Below, one piece after another: positions 1 to 11,505 of a stretch of DNA of 64,000 nt. The notes under the pieces were generated by a model that saw nothing but the letters and a program-made list of their open reading frames with translations, was not told where the DNA came from and ran no database searches. The translations under genes were made by a program, and so were the position numbers. The stretch comes from Agrilactobacillus fermenti. Lineage in GTDB: Bacteria > Bacillota > Bacilli > Lactobacillales > Lactobacillaceae. The DNA lies in NCBI RefSeq assembly GCF_021030645.1, contig NZ_JACGCJ010000009.1, positions 1 to 64,000 on the forward strand, given 5' to 3'. The first letter of the stretch is position 1. Every line of letters begins with the position of its first letter.

Positions 1-86
1 TCGGTAGAAGTTTCTCGTTCGACTTGCATGTATTAGGCACGCCGCCAGCGTTCGTCCTGAGCCAGGATCAAACTCTCAACTAAAGT
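1..86 (-). rRNA. rrs: 16S rRNA, 5' end only (partial)
   Basis: The reverse complement carries the universal 16S 5' segment: the 27F primer region (AGAGTTTGATCCTGGCTCAG) followed by the ACGAACGCTGGCGGCG block and ATGCAAGTCGA. Transcription runs off the left edge of the window, so only about 86 nt are present. The exact 5' end is estimated at about 84-88. It is driven by two tandem promoters at 261-412. Confidence 0.97.
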
Positions 87-253
87 TCAAGTTTGTGACT
101 CATTATTATTTGTTGCTAGCGAATTGACTTCGCAAATGTTTGTTAGACCAAAAGGTCTAGCCTGCACATTTGATTATCGAAACTTTGTTCAGTTTTCAAA
201 GGTCTACCTTGTTGCTGAAAGGCTATCAGCAAGTGATTAACTCAATCAGACAA
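87..253 (-). other. rrn leader with processing stem and boxA-like segment
   Basis: This is the leader between the rrn promoters and mature 16S. At 135-174 an inverted repeat (CAAATGT / ACATTTG arms, with an inner TAGACC / GGTCTA hairpin) could form part of the 16S processing stalk. At about 183-207 the minus strand reads CTTTGAAAACTGAACAAAG, a sequence type common in Firmicute rrn leaders and spacers and linked to antitermination or processing. The processing role is inferred from position. Confidence 0.55.
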
Positions 254-260
254 CTATAAT

Positions 261-289
261 AATATATCAAGTTCGAAACAAAATGTCAA
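261..289 (-). promoter_or_regulatory. rrn promoter P2
   Basis: On the minus strand a perfect -35 TTGACA (284-289) is followed after exactly 17 nt by TATATT (261-266). This is the promoter nearer to 16S, with an expected start at about 254. Confidence 0.85.
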
Positions 290-383
290 CATAAAATTTC
301 ATCTTTTTTTAAGATCAAACGCTATACCAATATGTAATCGAACCGGCCAACATAGAATAACAATCTTTTTTGGCGCAAGAAAC

Positions 384-412
384 AGTATACCAGCTATGCA
401 TTGTAATGTCAC
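384..412 (-). promoter_or_regulatory. rrn promoter P1
   Basis: On the minus strand GTGACA (407-412), a 17-nt spacer and TATACT (384-389) form a second sigma-A promoter about 120 bp upstream of P2. It lies just beyond the lysS terminator. Tandem P1/P2 promoters are usual for rrn operons. Confidence 0.75.
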
Positions 413-439
413 TAAAAAAATCAAAAAATGTTCTGAAAA

Positions 440-484
440 ATAAAAAAACAGCTGTAACCTGCAATGTAGCAAGTTTCAGCTGTT
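440..484 (-). terminator. lysS terminator
   Basis: Arms 447-454 and 477-484 (AACAGCTG / CAGCTGTT) extend inward with one mismatch through AAC/GTT and TTGC. On the minus strand they are followed by a run of seven T at 442-448. The hairpin starts 6 nt past the lysS stop and separates lysS from the rrn promoters. Confidence 0.85.
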
Positions 485-490
485 AACTGA

Positions 491-2011
<1,521 letters not shown>

Positions 2012-2025
2012 CTAAATATATAGAT

Positions 2026-3027
2026 TTAATGTACAGCTTTTTGCTGTTCCCGTGCTTCTGTTTGTGTAACAAAATCATCCAAGATATCGATAACTTCTTG
2101 ACGCGTCATAACTGAATTCACTTTTGCTCGCGTTTTCGCAGCACGCGGAATGCCTTTGAGGTAATAGGCTGCCTGCTGTCTAAATTCAGGAACAGCGATT
2201 TTTTCACCTTTTAGGTCAACTAGACGGCCCAATTGTAGCTTTGCAGTTTCGATTTTTTCTCTAGGTGTTGGTTCGGGCAGTAACTCACCATCTTCAATAT
2301 AAGCCAGCATCTGCTTGAGAACCCAAGGATTGCCCAAAGCGGCGCGGCCGACCATAACAGCATCCGCGCCAACTTCATCCAGCATACGTTTAGCATCCTG
2401 AGGTGTTCGAACGTCACCATTACCCATGAACGGGATCGTTAACTGCGCACTCACTTTCGCTAAAAGGTCCCAATCAGCATGTCCTGTATACATCTGTTTT
2501 CGTGTCCGACCATGCATTGCTAAAGCACTGGCGCCCGCCTCTTGTGCAGCTAAAGCATTCTCAACCGCTAAGATATGATCTTCATCCCAACCGGTACGCA
2601 TCTTGACCGTAACCGGTTTGTGTACATTGCTAACAACGGCTTTTACCATCTCATAAACTTTGTCAGGATCTAATAACCAACGTGCGCCGGCATCAGTCTT
2701 AACGACTTTGTTTACTGGGCAGCCCATATTAATATCAATAATATCGGCACTGGTATTTTGATCGATGAATTCAGCTGCTTGCACTAAAGTTTCTTTCGTA
2801 CCACCAAAAATTTGGATACTGATTGGGTGTTCATTAGGGTCGACAAATAACATGCTCATTGTTTTTTGGTTATGATGCATGATGCCACGATCACTGATCA
2901 TTTCACAGACAACAAGTCCGGCACCAAACTCTTTAGCGGTAATTCGAAATGCAGCATTGGTAATACCTGCCATAGGCGCAACCACAATCTGATTTGGAAT
3001 CGTTACGTCACCGATTTTCCACTCCAC
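2026..3027 (-). CDS. dusB: tRNA-dihydrouridine synthase, DusB family
   Basis: A flavoenzyme that reduces specific uridines in the tRNA D-loop using FMN and NADPH. The 333 residues form an FMN-binding TIM barrel. Visible motifs are APMAGITN near residue 18, INMGCPVNKV with the catalytic Cys near 102, KMRTGW, HGRTR and GNGDV. The start codon is GTG with AGGAGG 10 nt upstream; the nearby ATG is out of frame. It lies between hslO and lysS on the same strand. DusB rather than DusA or DusC is chosen on overall sequence and on the Firmicute context next to lysS. Confidence 0.93.
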   Translation of the reverse strand: MEWKIGDVTIPNQIVVAPMAGITNAAFRITAKEFGAGLVVCEMISDRGIMHHNQKTMSMLFVDPNEHPISIQIFGGTKETLVQAAEFIDQNTSADIIDINMGCPVNKVVKTDAGARWLLDPDKVYEMVKAVVSNVHKPVTVKMRTGWDEDHILAVENALAAQEAGASALAMHGRTRKQMYTGHADWDLLAKVSAQLTIPFMGNGDVRTPQDAKRMLDEVGADAVMVGRAALGNPWVLKQMLAYIEDGELLPEPTPREKIETAKLQLGRLVDLKGEKIAVPEFRQQAAYYLKGIPRAAKTRAKVNSVMTRQEVIDILDDFVTQTEAREQQKAVH

Positions 3028-3106
3028 TATTCATTGACCTCCTAGTCAAAAAGTTCACACTGATAGCAACAATCCTAACACAAAACAAGGTTCTATATCA
3101 AAAAAA

Positions 3107-3991
3107 TTAACCTTCACTCTGGACGATCAGCGCCTGCAAATCAGCAACGGAATATTCATACTTATTACCACAGAACTTACAAACTGCTTCAGCGCCGCCA
3201 TCTTCATCAATCATTTTTTGCAATTCATTTTTGCCAAGCGATACCATGACGTCGCCAAAATGTGCCTTTGAACAATCACATTTAAATTGTACTGGCATTT
3301 GCTCAAGGATTTTGAACTGATGCTTGCCTAAAATACGCTCAATGATTTTCTCTGGGGTATCTCCTTGACGCAACAGCTCAGATACCAGTGGCAGATCGCG
3401 AATATTACGTTCAATTTGACTTAATTGTGTTTCATCAGCGTTGGGTAAAACCTGAATCATAAAGCCACCGGCAACGCCAATGGTATTATCGGCGTTAACA
3501 AAAACGGATAAGCCGACTGCTGATGGAATCTGCTCGGATTTTGCTAAATAATAAGTAAAATCCTCACCTAATTCCCCAGAAACTAAGGGTACTTGTCCAG
3601 TAAAAGGTTCTTTTAAACCTAAATCTTTAGTCACACTGAGCATGCCTTTGGTGCCAACTGCACGACGTACGTCGATCTTGCCCACCGGATTCAAAGGTAA
3701 ATTCACTTGAGGGTGCTGCACGTAACCTTTAATATCGCCATTAGCATTGCCATCCACGACAATTGCCCCTACAGGTCCATCACCAACAACTCGAGTCGTC
3801 AGCTTCTGTTCACCCTGCAATGTAGCTGTACTGATCAATAAGGTACCTACCATTGAACGTCCCATGGCTGCTGAAGAAGCACTCCAAGTATCATGACGTT
3901 GCTGGGCTTCTTGAACTAACTCAGTGGCATCAACGGCGTAGGCCCGCAATAATCCATCATTACTAATTGCCTTAGTTAAATAATCACTCAC
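3107..3991 (-). CDS. hslO: Hsp33 redox-regulated chaperone
   Basis: A cytoplasmic holdase activated by oxidation and unfolding, which protects proteins during oxidative heat stress. The 294 residues match the family length. The C-terminal zinc redox switch is intact as CDC (near 238) and CKFC (near 271), the usual CxC...CxxC four-cysteine site. The start codon is GTG with AGGAG about 11 nt upstream. It is the first gene of the hslO-dusB-lysS run, separated from ftsH by a terminator, so its promoter should lie between 3992 and 4055; I could not identify it clearly. Confidence 0.95.
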   Translation of the reverse strand: MSDYLTKAISNDGLLRAYAVDATELVQEAQQRHDTWSASSAAMGRSMVGTLLISTATLQGEQKLTTRVVGDGPVGAIVVDGNANGDIKGYVQHPQVNLPLNPVGKIDVRRAVGTKGMLSVTKDLGLKEPFTGQVPLVSGELGEDFTYYLAKSEQIPSAVGLSVFVNADNTIGVAGGFMIQVLPNADETQLSQIERNIRDLPLVSELLRQGDTPEKIIERILGKHQFKILEQMPVQFKCDCSKAHFGDVMVSLGKNELQKMIDEDGGAEAVCKFCGNKYEYSVADLQALIVQSEG

Positions 3992-4054
3992 GTTTTACGA
4001 CACTCCTATTTTCTTTGTCATCTAAAATAACGACCTATCATTCTAATTGTATAC

Positions 4055-4086
4055 AAAAAAATTGAGACAACCAACATTGTCTCAAC
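4055..4086 (-). terminator. ftsH terminator
   Basis: A perfect 9-bp stem TTGAGACAA / TTGTCTCAA (4062-4070 with 4078-4086) is followed on the minus strand by seven T. It sits about 30 nt past the ftsH stop and ends the tilS-hpt-ftsH unit. Confidence 0.85.
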
Positions 4087-4113
4087 TTTTGTAAAAATTT
4101 CAATCTTTTTTAA

Positions 4114-6264
4114 TTACTGCTCATTTTTAGGATCATGCTCTGAATCATCATGTGTTGCTGTTTCAGATGGTGTATCTGTCTTTGAATGATCAGTCTGTGG
4201 TGATTGATCCGCAGACTTCGAAGTATCAGACTCGGTTTGCTTAACTTCAGTATCTTCAGATGCTTGTTTGTGCATATCTTTTGCTTCAGCCGCTTTTTTA
4301 GCTTCTTCAAAAGTGGCTGCACTTTCACTTGGAAATTCATCTGTTGATTCGTCAGCTGGCATCTTACCCGTATTATACAGGCTGAGAATTTGCTTCTCAT
4401 TAAGCGTTTCATACTTCAGCAATGCTTCAGCAATAGCTTTATGTTGATCACGATGAGATTCGATAATATCATGAGCCTTTTGGTGGGCTTCATCAATGAT
4501 CCGCCGAACCTCATTATCAATAGCTGCTGCTGTATCTTGCGAATAAGCTGGACCTTGGCCATATTCAGCACCAACGAACGGTGCCCCACTACTCTCAAGG
4601 GCAACTGTCCCAAGTTTAGTGGACATCCCATATTGGGTGACCATGCTTCGAGCAATTTGAGTCGCTTGTTCAAAGTCATTAGATGCCCCACTAGATTCGC
4701 TATTAAAGATGATTTCTTCAGCTGTACGACCACCAAGCAACCCAATAATCTGTTCATTAAGTTCCTTTTTAGTCATCAAGAATTGATCATCTTTAGGTAG
4801 CATGATCGCATAACCGCCTGCGCGACCACGAGGGACAATCGTTACTTTACGAACAACCCGTGAATCACTTAAAACTAAACCGATAATCGCATGTCCAGCT
4901 TCATGATAGGCAACCATGTGCCGCTCTTTCGGTGCAATCACGCGATCTTTTTTGGCTGGCCCAGCAATCACACGATCTTCTGCCTCATCGATATCAGAAG
5001 CATCTATCTTGGTCTTACTACGCCGTGCGGCAACTAAAGCCGCTTCGTTTAACAAGTTCTCCAAGTCAGCACCAACAAAACCAGGTGTTTGATGTGCAAT
5101 TTCTTTCAAATCAACATCATTCGCAAATGGTTTGTTTTTAGCATGGACTTTCAAAATTGCTTCCCGGCCTTTAACATCAGGACGGCCAACTAAAATTTTA
5201 CGGTCGAAACGCCCAGGACGCAGTAACGCTGGATCCAGTACATCTGAACGGTTGGTTGCGGCAATGACAATAACGCCTTCATTACCAGTAAATCCATCCA
5301 TTTCAACTAACAATTGATTCAACGTTTGTTCACGTTCATCATGACCGCCGCCAAGTCCAGCCCCACGCTGCCGACCAACGGCATCAATTTCATCAATGAA
5401 AATGATCGATGGTGCGTTTTTCTTAGCATTTTCGAATAAATCACGGACACGACTGGCACCAACACCGACAAACATCTCTACAAAATCTGAACCAGAAATC
5501 GAGAAGAATGGCACGCCAGCTTCACCAGCAACGGCACGTGCAAGCAGAGTTTTACCAGTACCAGGAGGGCCCTCAAGTAAAACACCTGCTGGGATACGAG
5601 CGCCTAACGAAGCAAACTTCCGTGGATCTTTCAAGAATTCGACAACTTCGACCAATTCTTGTTTTTCTTCTTCGGCACCAGCAACATCAGAAAAACGAAC
5701 TTTGTTCTTCTTAGGGTCTTGTGGTTTAGCCTTGGATTTGCCAAAGTTCATTACCCGACCATTGCCGCCACCACCTTGTCCTGCTTGCCCCATCATCATG
5801 TATAGGAAAACGAACACAAGGATGAATGGCAAAATCATGGACAAAATCGTCAGCCATAGACCAGACTGTGACTCCTCACTGGTATTGATAGCCACATTAT
5901 GCCTTTTAGCCGATTGATTGATCTGTGAGACTAATGAATCAGATGATAGAACAGTCGTACTAAAATTTGATGCGGTGCTATTGCTCTTACCGGAAAGTAG
6001 ACCAAAGCTGTTATTATTTTGTTCTATCTTTTGTGGTTTGCGGTAAGCCCCCGTCACTTTGTAAACACCATTAGATGGTTGAATTGAGAAAGATTTAACT
6101 TTATTATCTTGTAAATCTTTCACAAACGTCGAGGAGCTTACAGTTTGTGACGTTGCTTGATTATTGTTATTCCCGACAAACCAGCCGACAATCGCAATAA
6201 TGACCACAAAAATAAAAATGTAAAACAGACTATTACCAAATAGTCCATTTTTTTTATTCTTCAT
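4114..6264 (-). CDS. ftsH: ATP-dependent zinc metalloprotease FtsH
   Basis: A membrane-anchored AAA+ protease that degrades misfolded membrane proteins and regulatory proteins. The 716 residues show an N-terminal membrane segment (about 10-28), an extracytoplasmic domain, a second membrane segment (about 134-157), the AAA module with Walker A GPPGTGKT and Walker [10 protein letters not shown], the second-region-of-homology arginines (RPGRFDR) and the zinc site HEAGH. The last 80 or so residues form a low-complexity acidic Ser/Thr/Asp/Glu tail, a common LAB variation. ATG start with AGGAGG. It follows hpt by 76 nt. Confidence 0.98.
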   Translation of the reverse strand: MKNKKNGLFGNSLFYIFIFVVIIAIVGWFVGNNNNQATSQTVSSSTFVKDLQDNKVKSFSIQPSNGVYKVTGAYRKPQKIEQNNNSFGLLSGKSNSTASNFSTTVLSSDSLVSQINQSAKRHNVAINTSEESQSGLWLTILSMILPFILVFVFLYMMMGQAGQGGGGNGRVMNFGKSKAKPQDPKKNKVRFSDVAGAEEEKQELVEVVEFLKDPRKFASLGARIPAGVLLEGPPGTGKTLLARAVAGEAGVPFFSISGSDFVEMFVGVGASRVRDLFENAKKNAPSIIFIDEIDAVGRQRGAGLGGGHDEREQTLNQLLVEMDGFTGNEGVIVIAATNRSDVLDPALLRPGRFDRKILVGRPDVKGREAILKVHAKNKPFANDVDLKEIAHQTPGFVGADLENLLNEAALVAARRSKTKIDASDIDEAEDRVIAGPAKKDRVIAPKERHMVAYHEAGHAIIGLVLSDSRVVRKVTIVPRGRAGGYAIMLPKDDQFLMTKKELNEQIIGLLGGRTAEEIIFNSESSGASNDFEQATQIARSMVTQYGMSTKLGTVALESSGAPFVGAEYGQGPAYSQDTAAAIDNEVRRIIDEAHQKAHDIIESHRDQHKAIAEALLKYETLNEKQILSLYNTGKMPADESTDEFPSESAATFEEAKKAAEAKDMHKQASEDTEVKQTESDTSKSADQSPQTDHSKTDTPSETATHDDSEHDPKNEQ

Positions 6265-6340
6265 ACGGTACCTCCTATTTTGTTTTGATCAGTCTCTATA
6301 AAATGCATGATAGCACAAACCTTGAAAGCTGACGAATGAT

Positions 6341-6880
6341 TTAATTTTCATAAATTTCAGGTTTTAAGATACCTATATAAGGTAAATTGCGATATCTTTC
6401 GGCATAGTCTAGTCCGTAGCCAACCACAAAGGCATCTGGCACGCTAAAACCGACATAATCAGCACGAACATTCTTGATGCGGCCTTCTGGCTTGTCCATT
6501 AAAGCACAAATGGCCACTGAATTTGCGGCTCGAGTTTCAAACAACTTGATCAAATAATCCAGCGTCCGACCACTATCAACAATATCCTCAACAATAATAA
6601 TATCACGCCCAGCAACAGATGTATCCAGATCCTTAAGAATTTTAACCTCGCCAGAAGAAACTGTAGCGTCCCCATAACTAGATACATCCATGAAATCTAC
6701 TTCCACAAAATCATCGATTTCGCGAATAAGATCCGTCATAAAGATAATGGCGCCCTTTAAAACACCAATCATCAACGGGTTCTTGCCGGCATAATCTTGC
6801 TTGATCTGAGTACCAAGTTCCTGAACTTTCGCGGCAATGGTTTGTTTTGAGTATAAGACCTCAAGTACATCATTTTGCAT
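6341..6880 (-). CDS. hpt: hypoxanthine-guanine phosphoribosyltransferase
   Basis: It salvages hypoxanthine and guanine to IMP and GMP using PRPP. The 179 residues match the family. The PRPP-binding signature [14 protein letters not shown] is intact and the [10 protein letters not shown] loop is visible near residue 40. It starts 4 nt after the tilS stop, so the two are translationally close, as in Bacillus, where tilS-hprT-ftsH is conserved. Confidence 0.96.
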   Translation of the reverse strand: MQNDVLEVLYSKQTIAAKVQELGTQIKQDYAGKNPLMIGVLKGAIIFMTDLIREIDDFVEVDFMDVSSYGDATVSSGEVKILKDLDTSVAGRDIIIVEDIVDSGRTLDYLIKLFETRAANSVAICALMDKPEGRIKNVRADYVGFSVPDAFVVGYGLDYAERYRNLPYIGILKPEIYEN

Positions 6881-6884
6881 GCAA

Positions 6885-8300
6885 TTACTTCTCCTTAGGC
6901 TTTTGCTGATAACACAATATGAATTTCATTTTATCAGTTCCGCTGGATCGAAACAATTGAAAGGTACGGAAATTTGGAATCCATAACAATTGTTTTTGGG
7001 ACCAAAACAGCCAGAAACCTTGACGTTGACTTTGGGGCACGTGCGCATCAATAAACAATTTTTTAAGCTTGCCATGATGCCCATTCGCCAATAAATATTT
7101 ATCACCAGGCAAACGATGCCTAACCACGATTGGCAAATCTGCCCCAGTCAGCTCGATCGGTCTCATGATAATTCCTGATTGGCTACGTTGCATTTGTCCT
7201 TGATTAGATGCAAAGACGCCCACGCGTTCAGTCGCAGAAATTTGGTGCCAACGATTTAATTTTAATGCAATTACAGCATCATTACGTGGCACTTGAGACT
7301 GATTTTTTTTGATTAAATAATGATCATAAACTTTTCTAAAAATCAACTGATCTGCTAAGTTCAAAGTTGCTTGCGGCCGCACTTGATCGATTAATGCCAC
7401 CATTTCTTGGAGCTGGCTTTGCTTTAAGCCAGCTTCGGGAAAACAAATCTGCCAAGCGAGGCGTAACAACTGTTTTTGTATCCCTGGTGCAAATGTTTGT
7501 AGTTTTTGTACTTTACCAGTGATCGCCCCAGCCGTAACTTTAATTTGTGCACGTTCAAAAAGAACAGGTGCGAATGTCTTTTGTAAAGCTAACACATCGG
7601 TTAGGTCTTCATTAAATTGATTGATATGTTGATTAAACCGAGGATTTTCTGATTTTAACTGTGGGATCACATGATGCCGCAAACGATTGCGAAAATACTG
7701 GTCACTAGCATTAGTTTCATCTTCAAAAAAATGTAGGGCCCGCTTTTGCGCATAAGTCACTAACATTTGCTTCGTATATCCCAACAACGGTCTTACCAAT
7801 CGGCCACTTGCAAAGATCCGCTGTGACTTTAAGCTATTGATCGCCGATAATTCACCAGAACGCGTAAGGTTCATCAAAACTGTTTCTGCTAAATCATCAC
7901 TATGATGTGCTGTTACCAAAATATTATAATGCTGCTGCTGCATAACTTCCGCAAAAAACTGATAACGGAATTGACGCGCTGCATTTTCGACACCAGACTT
8001 AGGGTGCATCTCCGGCAGCCAATCAGCTTTAAAAAAGCGAATTTGATGCTGCTGCAGATAGTCACTGAGGTACTCGGTTTCAAGTACACTCTGAGCGCGT
8101 AAATGATGGTCCACATAAACTACCGCAAATTTTGGCCGCTGCGGCGTGGGCAAATGACGCACTAAGTCTAACAATACCATGGAATCAACACCGCCAGAAA
8201 CTGCAAGAAGCAAGCGGTCCGTTCTCGTCCAGAGTCTTTCTTGCTGAATATGCTGCTCAAAGTGATTCTGCAAATCGATCACGTCATAATCACCTTCCAT
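6885..8300 (-). CDS. tilS: tRNA(Ile)-lysidine synthase
   Basis: It attaches lysine to C34 of the tRNA-Ile that reads AUA codons; it is essential. The 471 residues start with the N-type ATP pyrophosphatase loop SGGVDS (about 35-40), followed by the TilS N-terminal domain, with a C-terminal substrate-binding domain near 380-460. Start choice is uncertain. The ATG at 8300 has a weak ribosome site, while GTG six codons downstream (8282) has AAGG about 10 nt ahead and would give 465 residues. It begins the tilS-hpt-ftsH transcript after the yabR terminator. Confidence 0.94.
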   Translation of the reverse strand: MEGDYDVIDLQNHFEQHIQQERLWTRTDRLLLAVSGGVDSMVLLDLVRHLPTPQRPKFAVVYVDHHLRAQSVLETEYLSDYLQQHQIRFFKADWLPEMHPKSGVENAARQFRYQFFAEVMQQQHYNILVTAHHSDDLAETVLMNLTRSGELSAINSLKSQRIFASGRLVRPLLGYTKQMLVTYAQKRALHFFEDETNASDQYFRNRLRHHVIPQLKSENPRFNQHINQFNEDLTDVLALQKTFAPVLFERAQIKVTAGAITGKVQKLQTFAPGIQKQLLRLAWQICFPEAGLKQSQLQEMVALIDQVRPQATLNLADQLIFRKVYDHYLIKKNQSQVPRNDAVIALKLNRWHQISATERVGVFASNQGQMQRSQSGIIMRPIELTGADLPIVVRHRLPGDKYLLANGHHGKLKKLFIDAHVPQSQRQGFWLFWSQKQLLWIPNFRTFQLFRSSGTDKMKFILCYQQKPKEK

Positions 8301-8340
8301 CTCTAAATAAACGAGTTTAAACTCAATGGTTAAGTAAGCA

Positions 8341-8394
8341 AATAAAAAGACGGTCTCACAACAAAAATCTTGTCATGAACCGTCAGTACAAATT
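8341..8394 (-). terminator. terminator after the yabR-like gene
   Basis: Arms GACGGT / ACCGTC (8349-8354 with 8389-8394) enclose a partly paired 34-nt interior and are followed on the minus strand by TTTTTATTTG. It separates the mfd...yabR unit from tilS. Confidence 0.7.
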
Positions 8395-8449
8395 GGGCTA
8401 TCACTGATACGTAACTTGTAGAGTCCTGATCAATTTGTTGGTGTCGAGT

Positions 8450-8923
8450 CTAGCTGCGACGACCGCCACGACCGCCACGTTTACCTTCAGTATTACGTTT
8501 AAGCGATGTTAAGCGATCTTCACTTTCCTTCAAAAAGCCAGACAACAATGAATCAAAATCCTTACCATTGTTATTACTGTTTTTTGAACTGAATTGATTA
8601 GAGCTGGAGCTACGATGTCCTTGTGATCTGTGTTGCGGATGACTATGGGTGTGCGTGTTCGTGTTATTGGTAGCCGCAACAGGGTTTGGTTTGTCCTGAG
8701 CTTTACGAATCGAAAGACCAATTTTACCATCTTTCATGGAAAGCACTTTGACTGTGACCTCATCACCAACTGCCAAAACATCATGAATATCCTTGACATA
8801 GCTATCAGAGATCTCACTAATATGCACTAAACCAGTTTGATGATCACCTAGATCAACAAACGCCCCAAAATTTGTAATCCCTGTAACCTTGCCCTTAACT
8901 TTCGCGCCAATTTCGATCGACAT
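8450..8923 (-). CDS. yabR: S1 RNA-binding domain protein (YabR/CvfD-like)
   Basis: 157 residues with one S1 OB-fold at the N-terminus (about 1-72; GAKVKGKVTGITNFGAFVDL is the signature start). A His/Asn/Ser/Gln-rich linker follows, then an Arg/Gly-rich end (RGGRGGRR). Homologues are Bacillus YabR (general stress protein 13 family) and the pneumococcal post-transcriptional regulator CvfD. RNA binding is well supported; the target RNAs are unknown. It lies downstream of divIC, as in Bacillus. Confidence 0.88.
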   Translation of the reverse strand: MSIEIGAKVKGKVTGITNFGAFVDLGDHQTGLVHISEISDSYVKDIHDVLAVGDEVTVKVLSMKDGKIGLSIRKAQDKPNPVAATNNTNTHTHSHPQHRSQGHRSSSSNQFSSKNSNNNGKDFDSLLSGFLKESEDRLTSLKRNTEGKRGGRGGRRS

Positions 8924-9105
8924 AAAACTGAAAAGTCCTCCTTAGTTTGTGTATCAATAAGTATAGCATTTAGAGAAAAGTGTTCAACCCTAAATAATAA
9001 AATTTCTCACATCAAAACCAAATCCAGAAAATAGATAGGCCAATTATTTAAACCCACAAAAGGCCTAAGTGCTAATAAGCCGCAGCAGCATAGACCATTA
9101 CAAAA

Positions 9106-9504
9106 TTAATTTTGAGGTTTATCACCAGGCAAGCTAAAAATAATTTCGCCTGGTTTAGAGTAGTAGTACTTTTCTCGAATGACTTTTTCCAAATAATCAG
9201 CATTATTCAATTGCTGTACATTTTGCTTTAGATCTGTATTCTGTGTTTGAGCTTTCTGTAGTTGTGTCTTACTCATTTGCACCTGACTTTGAAGCTGTTG
9301 GGTATTCCGATGGGTTTGAAAAATCTGTAGCCCCAGAAAAGCCGTCACAATACTCAAAAGAATCGCAATCAGATAAAGTCGTCGCTTATGCACTTGTCGA
9401 ACATATTGTTTACGGCGATCATTGATATTTTTTAAAGTTTGTATTTTTGTAAAATCGTTATTCAGTGATTTTACGTTTTCCGAATCCATATTCTTCTCAA
9501 TCAT
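9106..9504 (-). CDS. divIC: septum formation initiator DivIC/FtsB family
   Basis: A bitopic membrane protein of the division septum that works with FtsL and DivIB. With the start at 9504 the protein has 132 residues: a cytoplasmic N-terminus, one membrane helix (LYLIAILLSIVTAFLGL, near 45-62), then a Gln-rich coiled coil and a KYYYSKPGE motif. This ATG has GGGAGA 7 nt upstream; the upstream extension to 9555 lacks a ribosome site. It lies between rqcP and yabR. Confidence 0.92.
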   Translation of the reverse strand: MIEKNMDSENVKSLNNDFTKIQTLKNINDRRKQYVRQVHKRRLYLIAILLSIVTAFLGLQIFQTHRNTQQLQSQVQMSKTQLQKAQTQNTDLKQNVQQLNNADYLEKVIREKYYYSKPGEIIFSLPGDKPQN

Positions 9505-9588
9505 GGCTAATTCTCCCGAAATACGTTCATACTTATAAAAAACAGTATAACGCACTCAGAATTTTCAATGAAACGGCTTTAAAAATCT

Positions 9589-9861
9589 TTAGATAAAATT
9601 ATCATTTTGCCGATAATTTTCTGAAATCGTTGTATACATTTCAGCCGCATCTTCTTTTTTAGTCGAATCTCTGAGATTATTGACTTTTAAAACTAACGTA
9701 CGATTGCCAAACCGAATCTCTAATTGATCGCCAACGGCCACTTCACTAGAAGATTTCGCAACCTTATCGTTGATCAGGATTCGCCCTTGATCAGCAATCT
9801 GCTTAGCAACTGGCCGCCGCTTAATAATCCGTGACACCTTTAAAAATTTATCTAACCGCAT
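9589..9861 (-). CDS. rqcP: RqcP, S4-domain ribosome quality control factor
   Basis: The 90 residues are a single S4 RNA-binding domain starting [20 protein letters not shown], the signature of Bacillus YabO (RqcP) and of Hsp15/HslR relatives. RqcP binds stalled 50S-peptidyl-tRNA complexes and helps RqcH add C-terminal alanine tails. rqcH is not in this window. It sits 12 nt after the murJ-like gene and is followed by divIC, the Bacillus arrangement without the sporulation genes yabP and yabQ. Confidence 0.92.
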   Translation of the reverse strand: MRLDKFLKVSRIIKRRPVAKQIADQGRILINDKVAKSSSEVAVGDQLEIRFGNRTLVLKVNNLRDSTKKEDAAEMYTTISENYRQNDNFI

Positions 9862-9873
9862 GAGTCATCCTCC

Positions 9874-11478
9874 TCAAAACTTATGTTTTTTAGTCTGCCA
9901 ATGGCGCAATAATCGGCCAACATAAGGCAAAGCTAACCATTCTCGTGTACTCAATACCTGTAATTTTACCATAGCGCCCAAAAATACCAAGATACCACCA
10001 AAAATACCGACTAAAGTTGTGATGCCAGCCCCAACTCGATTATTGGGCAACCATAACTGCAAATAAACGGCTAATAACAAGACAACGCCGCCCATGATGA
10101 GCACTGCTAACAATAGTCGAAAAATAAAATTATGGTTGAAGACGGCCTGCTTCAAATAAGTTGGTGTCCGTAAAAATAAAATAAAGGCGATCCAACCTAA
10201 CGCAATAATTGTGACGAAGCTACTTCCAGCAATGCCAAACACACGCGTGAAAATTTGATTAAACATCAATTTAATTATAAATCCAGATAATAAGGCTACC
10301 GTTGCAACCTTAAAATGATCTAAGCTCTGCAAAACACTACTAAAAACGTTGATTAAAGCTACTAGCATAATACTAACCATATAAAGCGCCAAAGTCAGAC
10401 TACCTTGGCGATCGCCAAAAAGAAGCTGGTTGATCCAAGGCATCAACACAATCAACCCAACGCTAGCCGCCGCTGATAAGACCAAAGCTAGGTGCACAAG
10501 CTGTTGGGTCACTTTGATAAAAAGCACTTTTTTATTCGCTTGGCGGGCATTACTCAGAGCAGGCAGTAATGTCGTCACAAAAGCCATGGTAACGACCAAG
10601 CCCATCTGAACTAACGGTTGGGCTCGGTCATAAATACCCTTTAAGTTATAAGCCAGCTGATTGGTTTGACCGCTTTCGATCAACCCTTTAGTCACCGAAA
10701 AAGAGTCCAATAGCTGAAAGATAACCATGGTTGCTGAGAATAATGCAATCGACCCACCCTCCAGCAAAAATCGTTTGGTCAAGTGTATATAACGCAATTG
10801 TTCTAACGCTTGTTCAGCAATCGTAGGGCTAAGCTGCGATGGCTGTTTAAATCGACAATAAGCTGGCAGCATCACGGCTAAAGCGATTAGTCCACCTAGA
10901 AACGCGCCGCTCATCGCCACAGTGCCCATCTTATAGTAGCTCCAATGATGATGCACAAATAAACTCGCCGCAAGTAAAATCACACCAACACGAACGAGCT
11001 GCTCTACCACTTGAGAAATGGCTGTGGGCCGCATGTCAAAAGTGCCCTGGAAATAGCCTCTGAGTACAGACAAAAAAGGTGTTAGTAAAAACATAAAAGC
11101 AACTGTTCGAATCAAGCTTGCTAGCTGACCATCCCCCATAAGTTGTGCAATAGGGCCCGCTTGCAAATATAATAAGCTAAAAATACCAAGGCTTAGGATA
11201 CTGATCAATACAAAACTGCGCTTTAAAAGGCGCTGTCGTAAATCAATATCAGCCTGTTCGGCAACTAACTTTGAAATAAAATTAGGTAGTCCAGATAAGG
11301 CTAATGTCATACCGATCCCATAAATTGGATAAACCTGCTGATACACATAAAAACCCGTATTGCCAACTAAATTTTGAAAGGGAATTCGGTACACGGCACT
11401 AAGTACTTTCGCAATTAATGCTGAAACTGAGAGCAATAAAGCCCCCCGCATTAAATTTTTCGCAGAATTTTTGGGCAT
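9874..11478 (-). CDS. MurJ/SpoVB-type lipid flippase (MOP superfamily)
   Basis: 534 residues with about 14 hydrophobic segments, typical of the polysaccharide biosynthesis / SpoVB-MurJ family. The N-terminal LRGALLLSVSALIAKVLSAVYRIPF pattern (shown here in two parts: LLLSVSALIAKVLS, then YRIPFQ) is characteristic. Members flip lipid II or related undecaprenyl-linked precursors. This position, between mfd and the S4 gene, corresponds to Bacillus yabM. The substrate cannot be decided from sequence. ATG start with GGGAG 6 nt upstream. Confidence 0.88.
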   Translation of the reverse strand: MPKNSAKNLMRGALLLSVSALIAKVLSAVYRIPFQNLVGNTGFYVYQQVYPIYGIGMTLALSGLPNFISKLVAEQADIDLRQRLLKRSFVLISILSLGIFSLLYLQAGPIAQLMGDGQLASLIRTVAFMFLLTPFLSVLRGYFQGTFDMRPTAISQVVEQLVRVGVILLAASLFVHHHWSYYKMGTVAMSGAFLGGLIALAVMLPAYCRFKQPSQLSPTIAEQALEQLRYIHLTKRFLLEGGSIALFSATMVIFQLLDSFSVTKGLIESGQTNQLAYNLKGIYDRAQPLVQMGLVVTMAFVTTLLPALSNARQANKKVLFIKVTQQLVHLALVLSAAASVGLIVLMPWINQLLFGDRQGSLTLALYMVSIMLVALINVFSSVLQSLDHFKVATVALLSGFIIKLMFNQIFTRVFGIAGSSFVTIIALGWIAFILFLRTPTYLKQAVFNHNFIFRLLLAVLIMGGVVLLLAVYLQLWLPNNRVGAGITTLVGIFGGILVFLGAMVKLQVLSTREWLALPYVGRLLRHWQTKKHKF

Positions 11479-11505
11479 AAATTTCTCCCTTATCGGTTAG
11501 AAACG

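Noticed and set aside
4390-4800. 136-codon plus-strand frame opposite ftsH
   Set aside because: Shadow of the conserved ftsH reading frame; no ribosome site and no family.
5396-5917. 173-codon plus-strand frame opposite the AAA domain of ftsH
   Set aside because: Antisense to highly conserved Walker motifs; length is explained by codon bias in ftsH.
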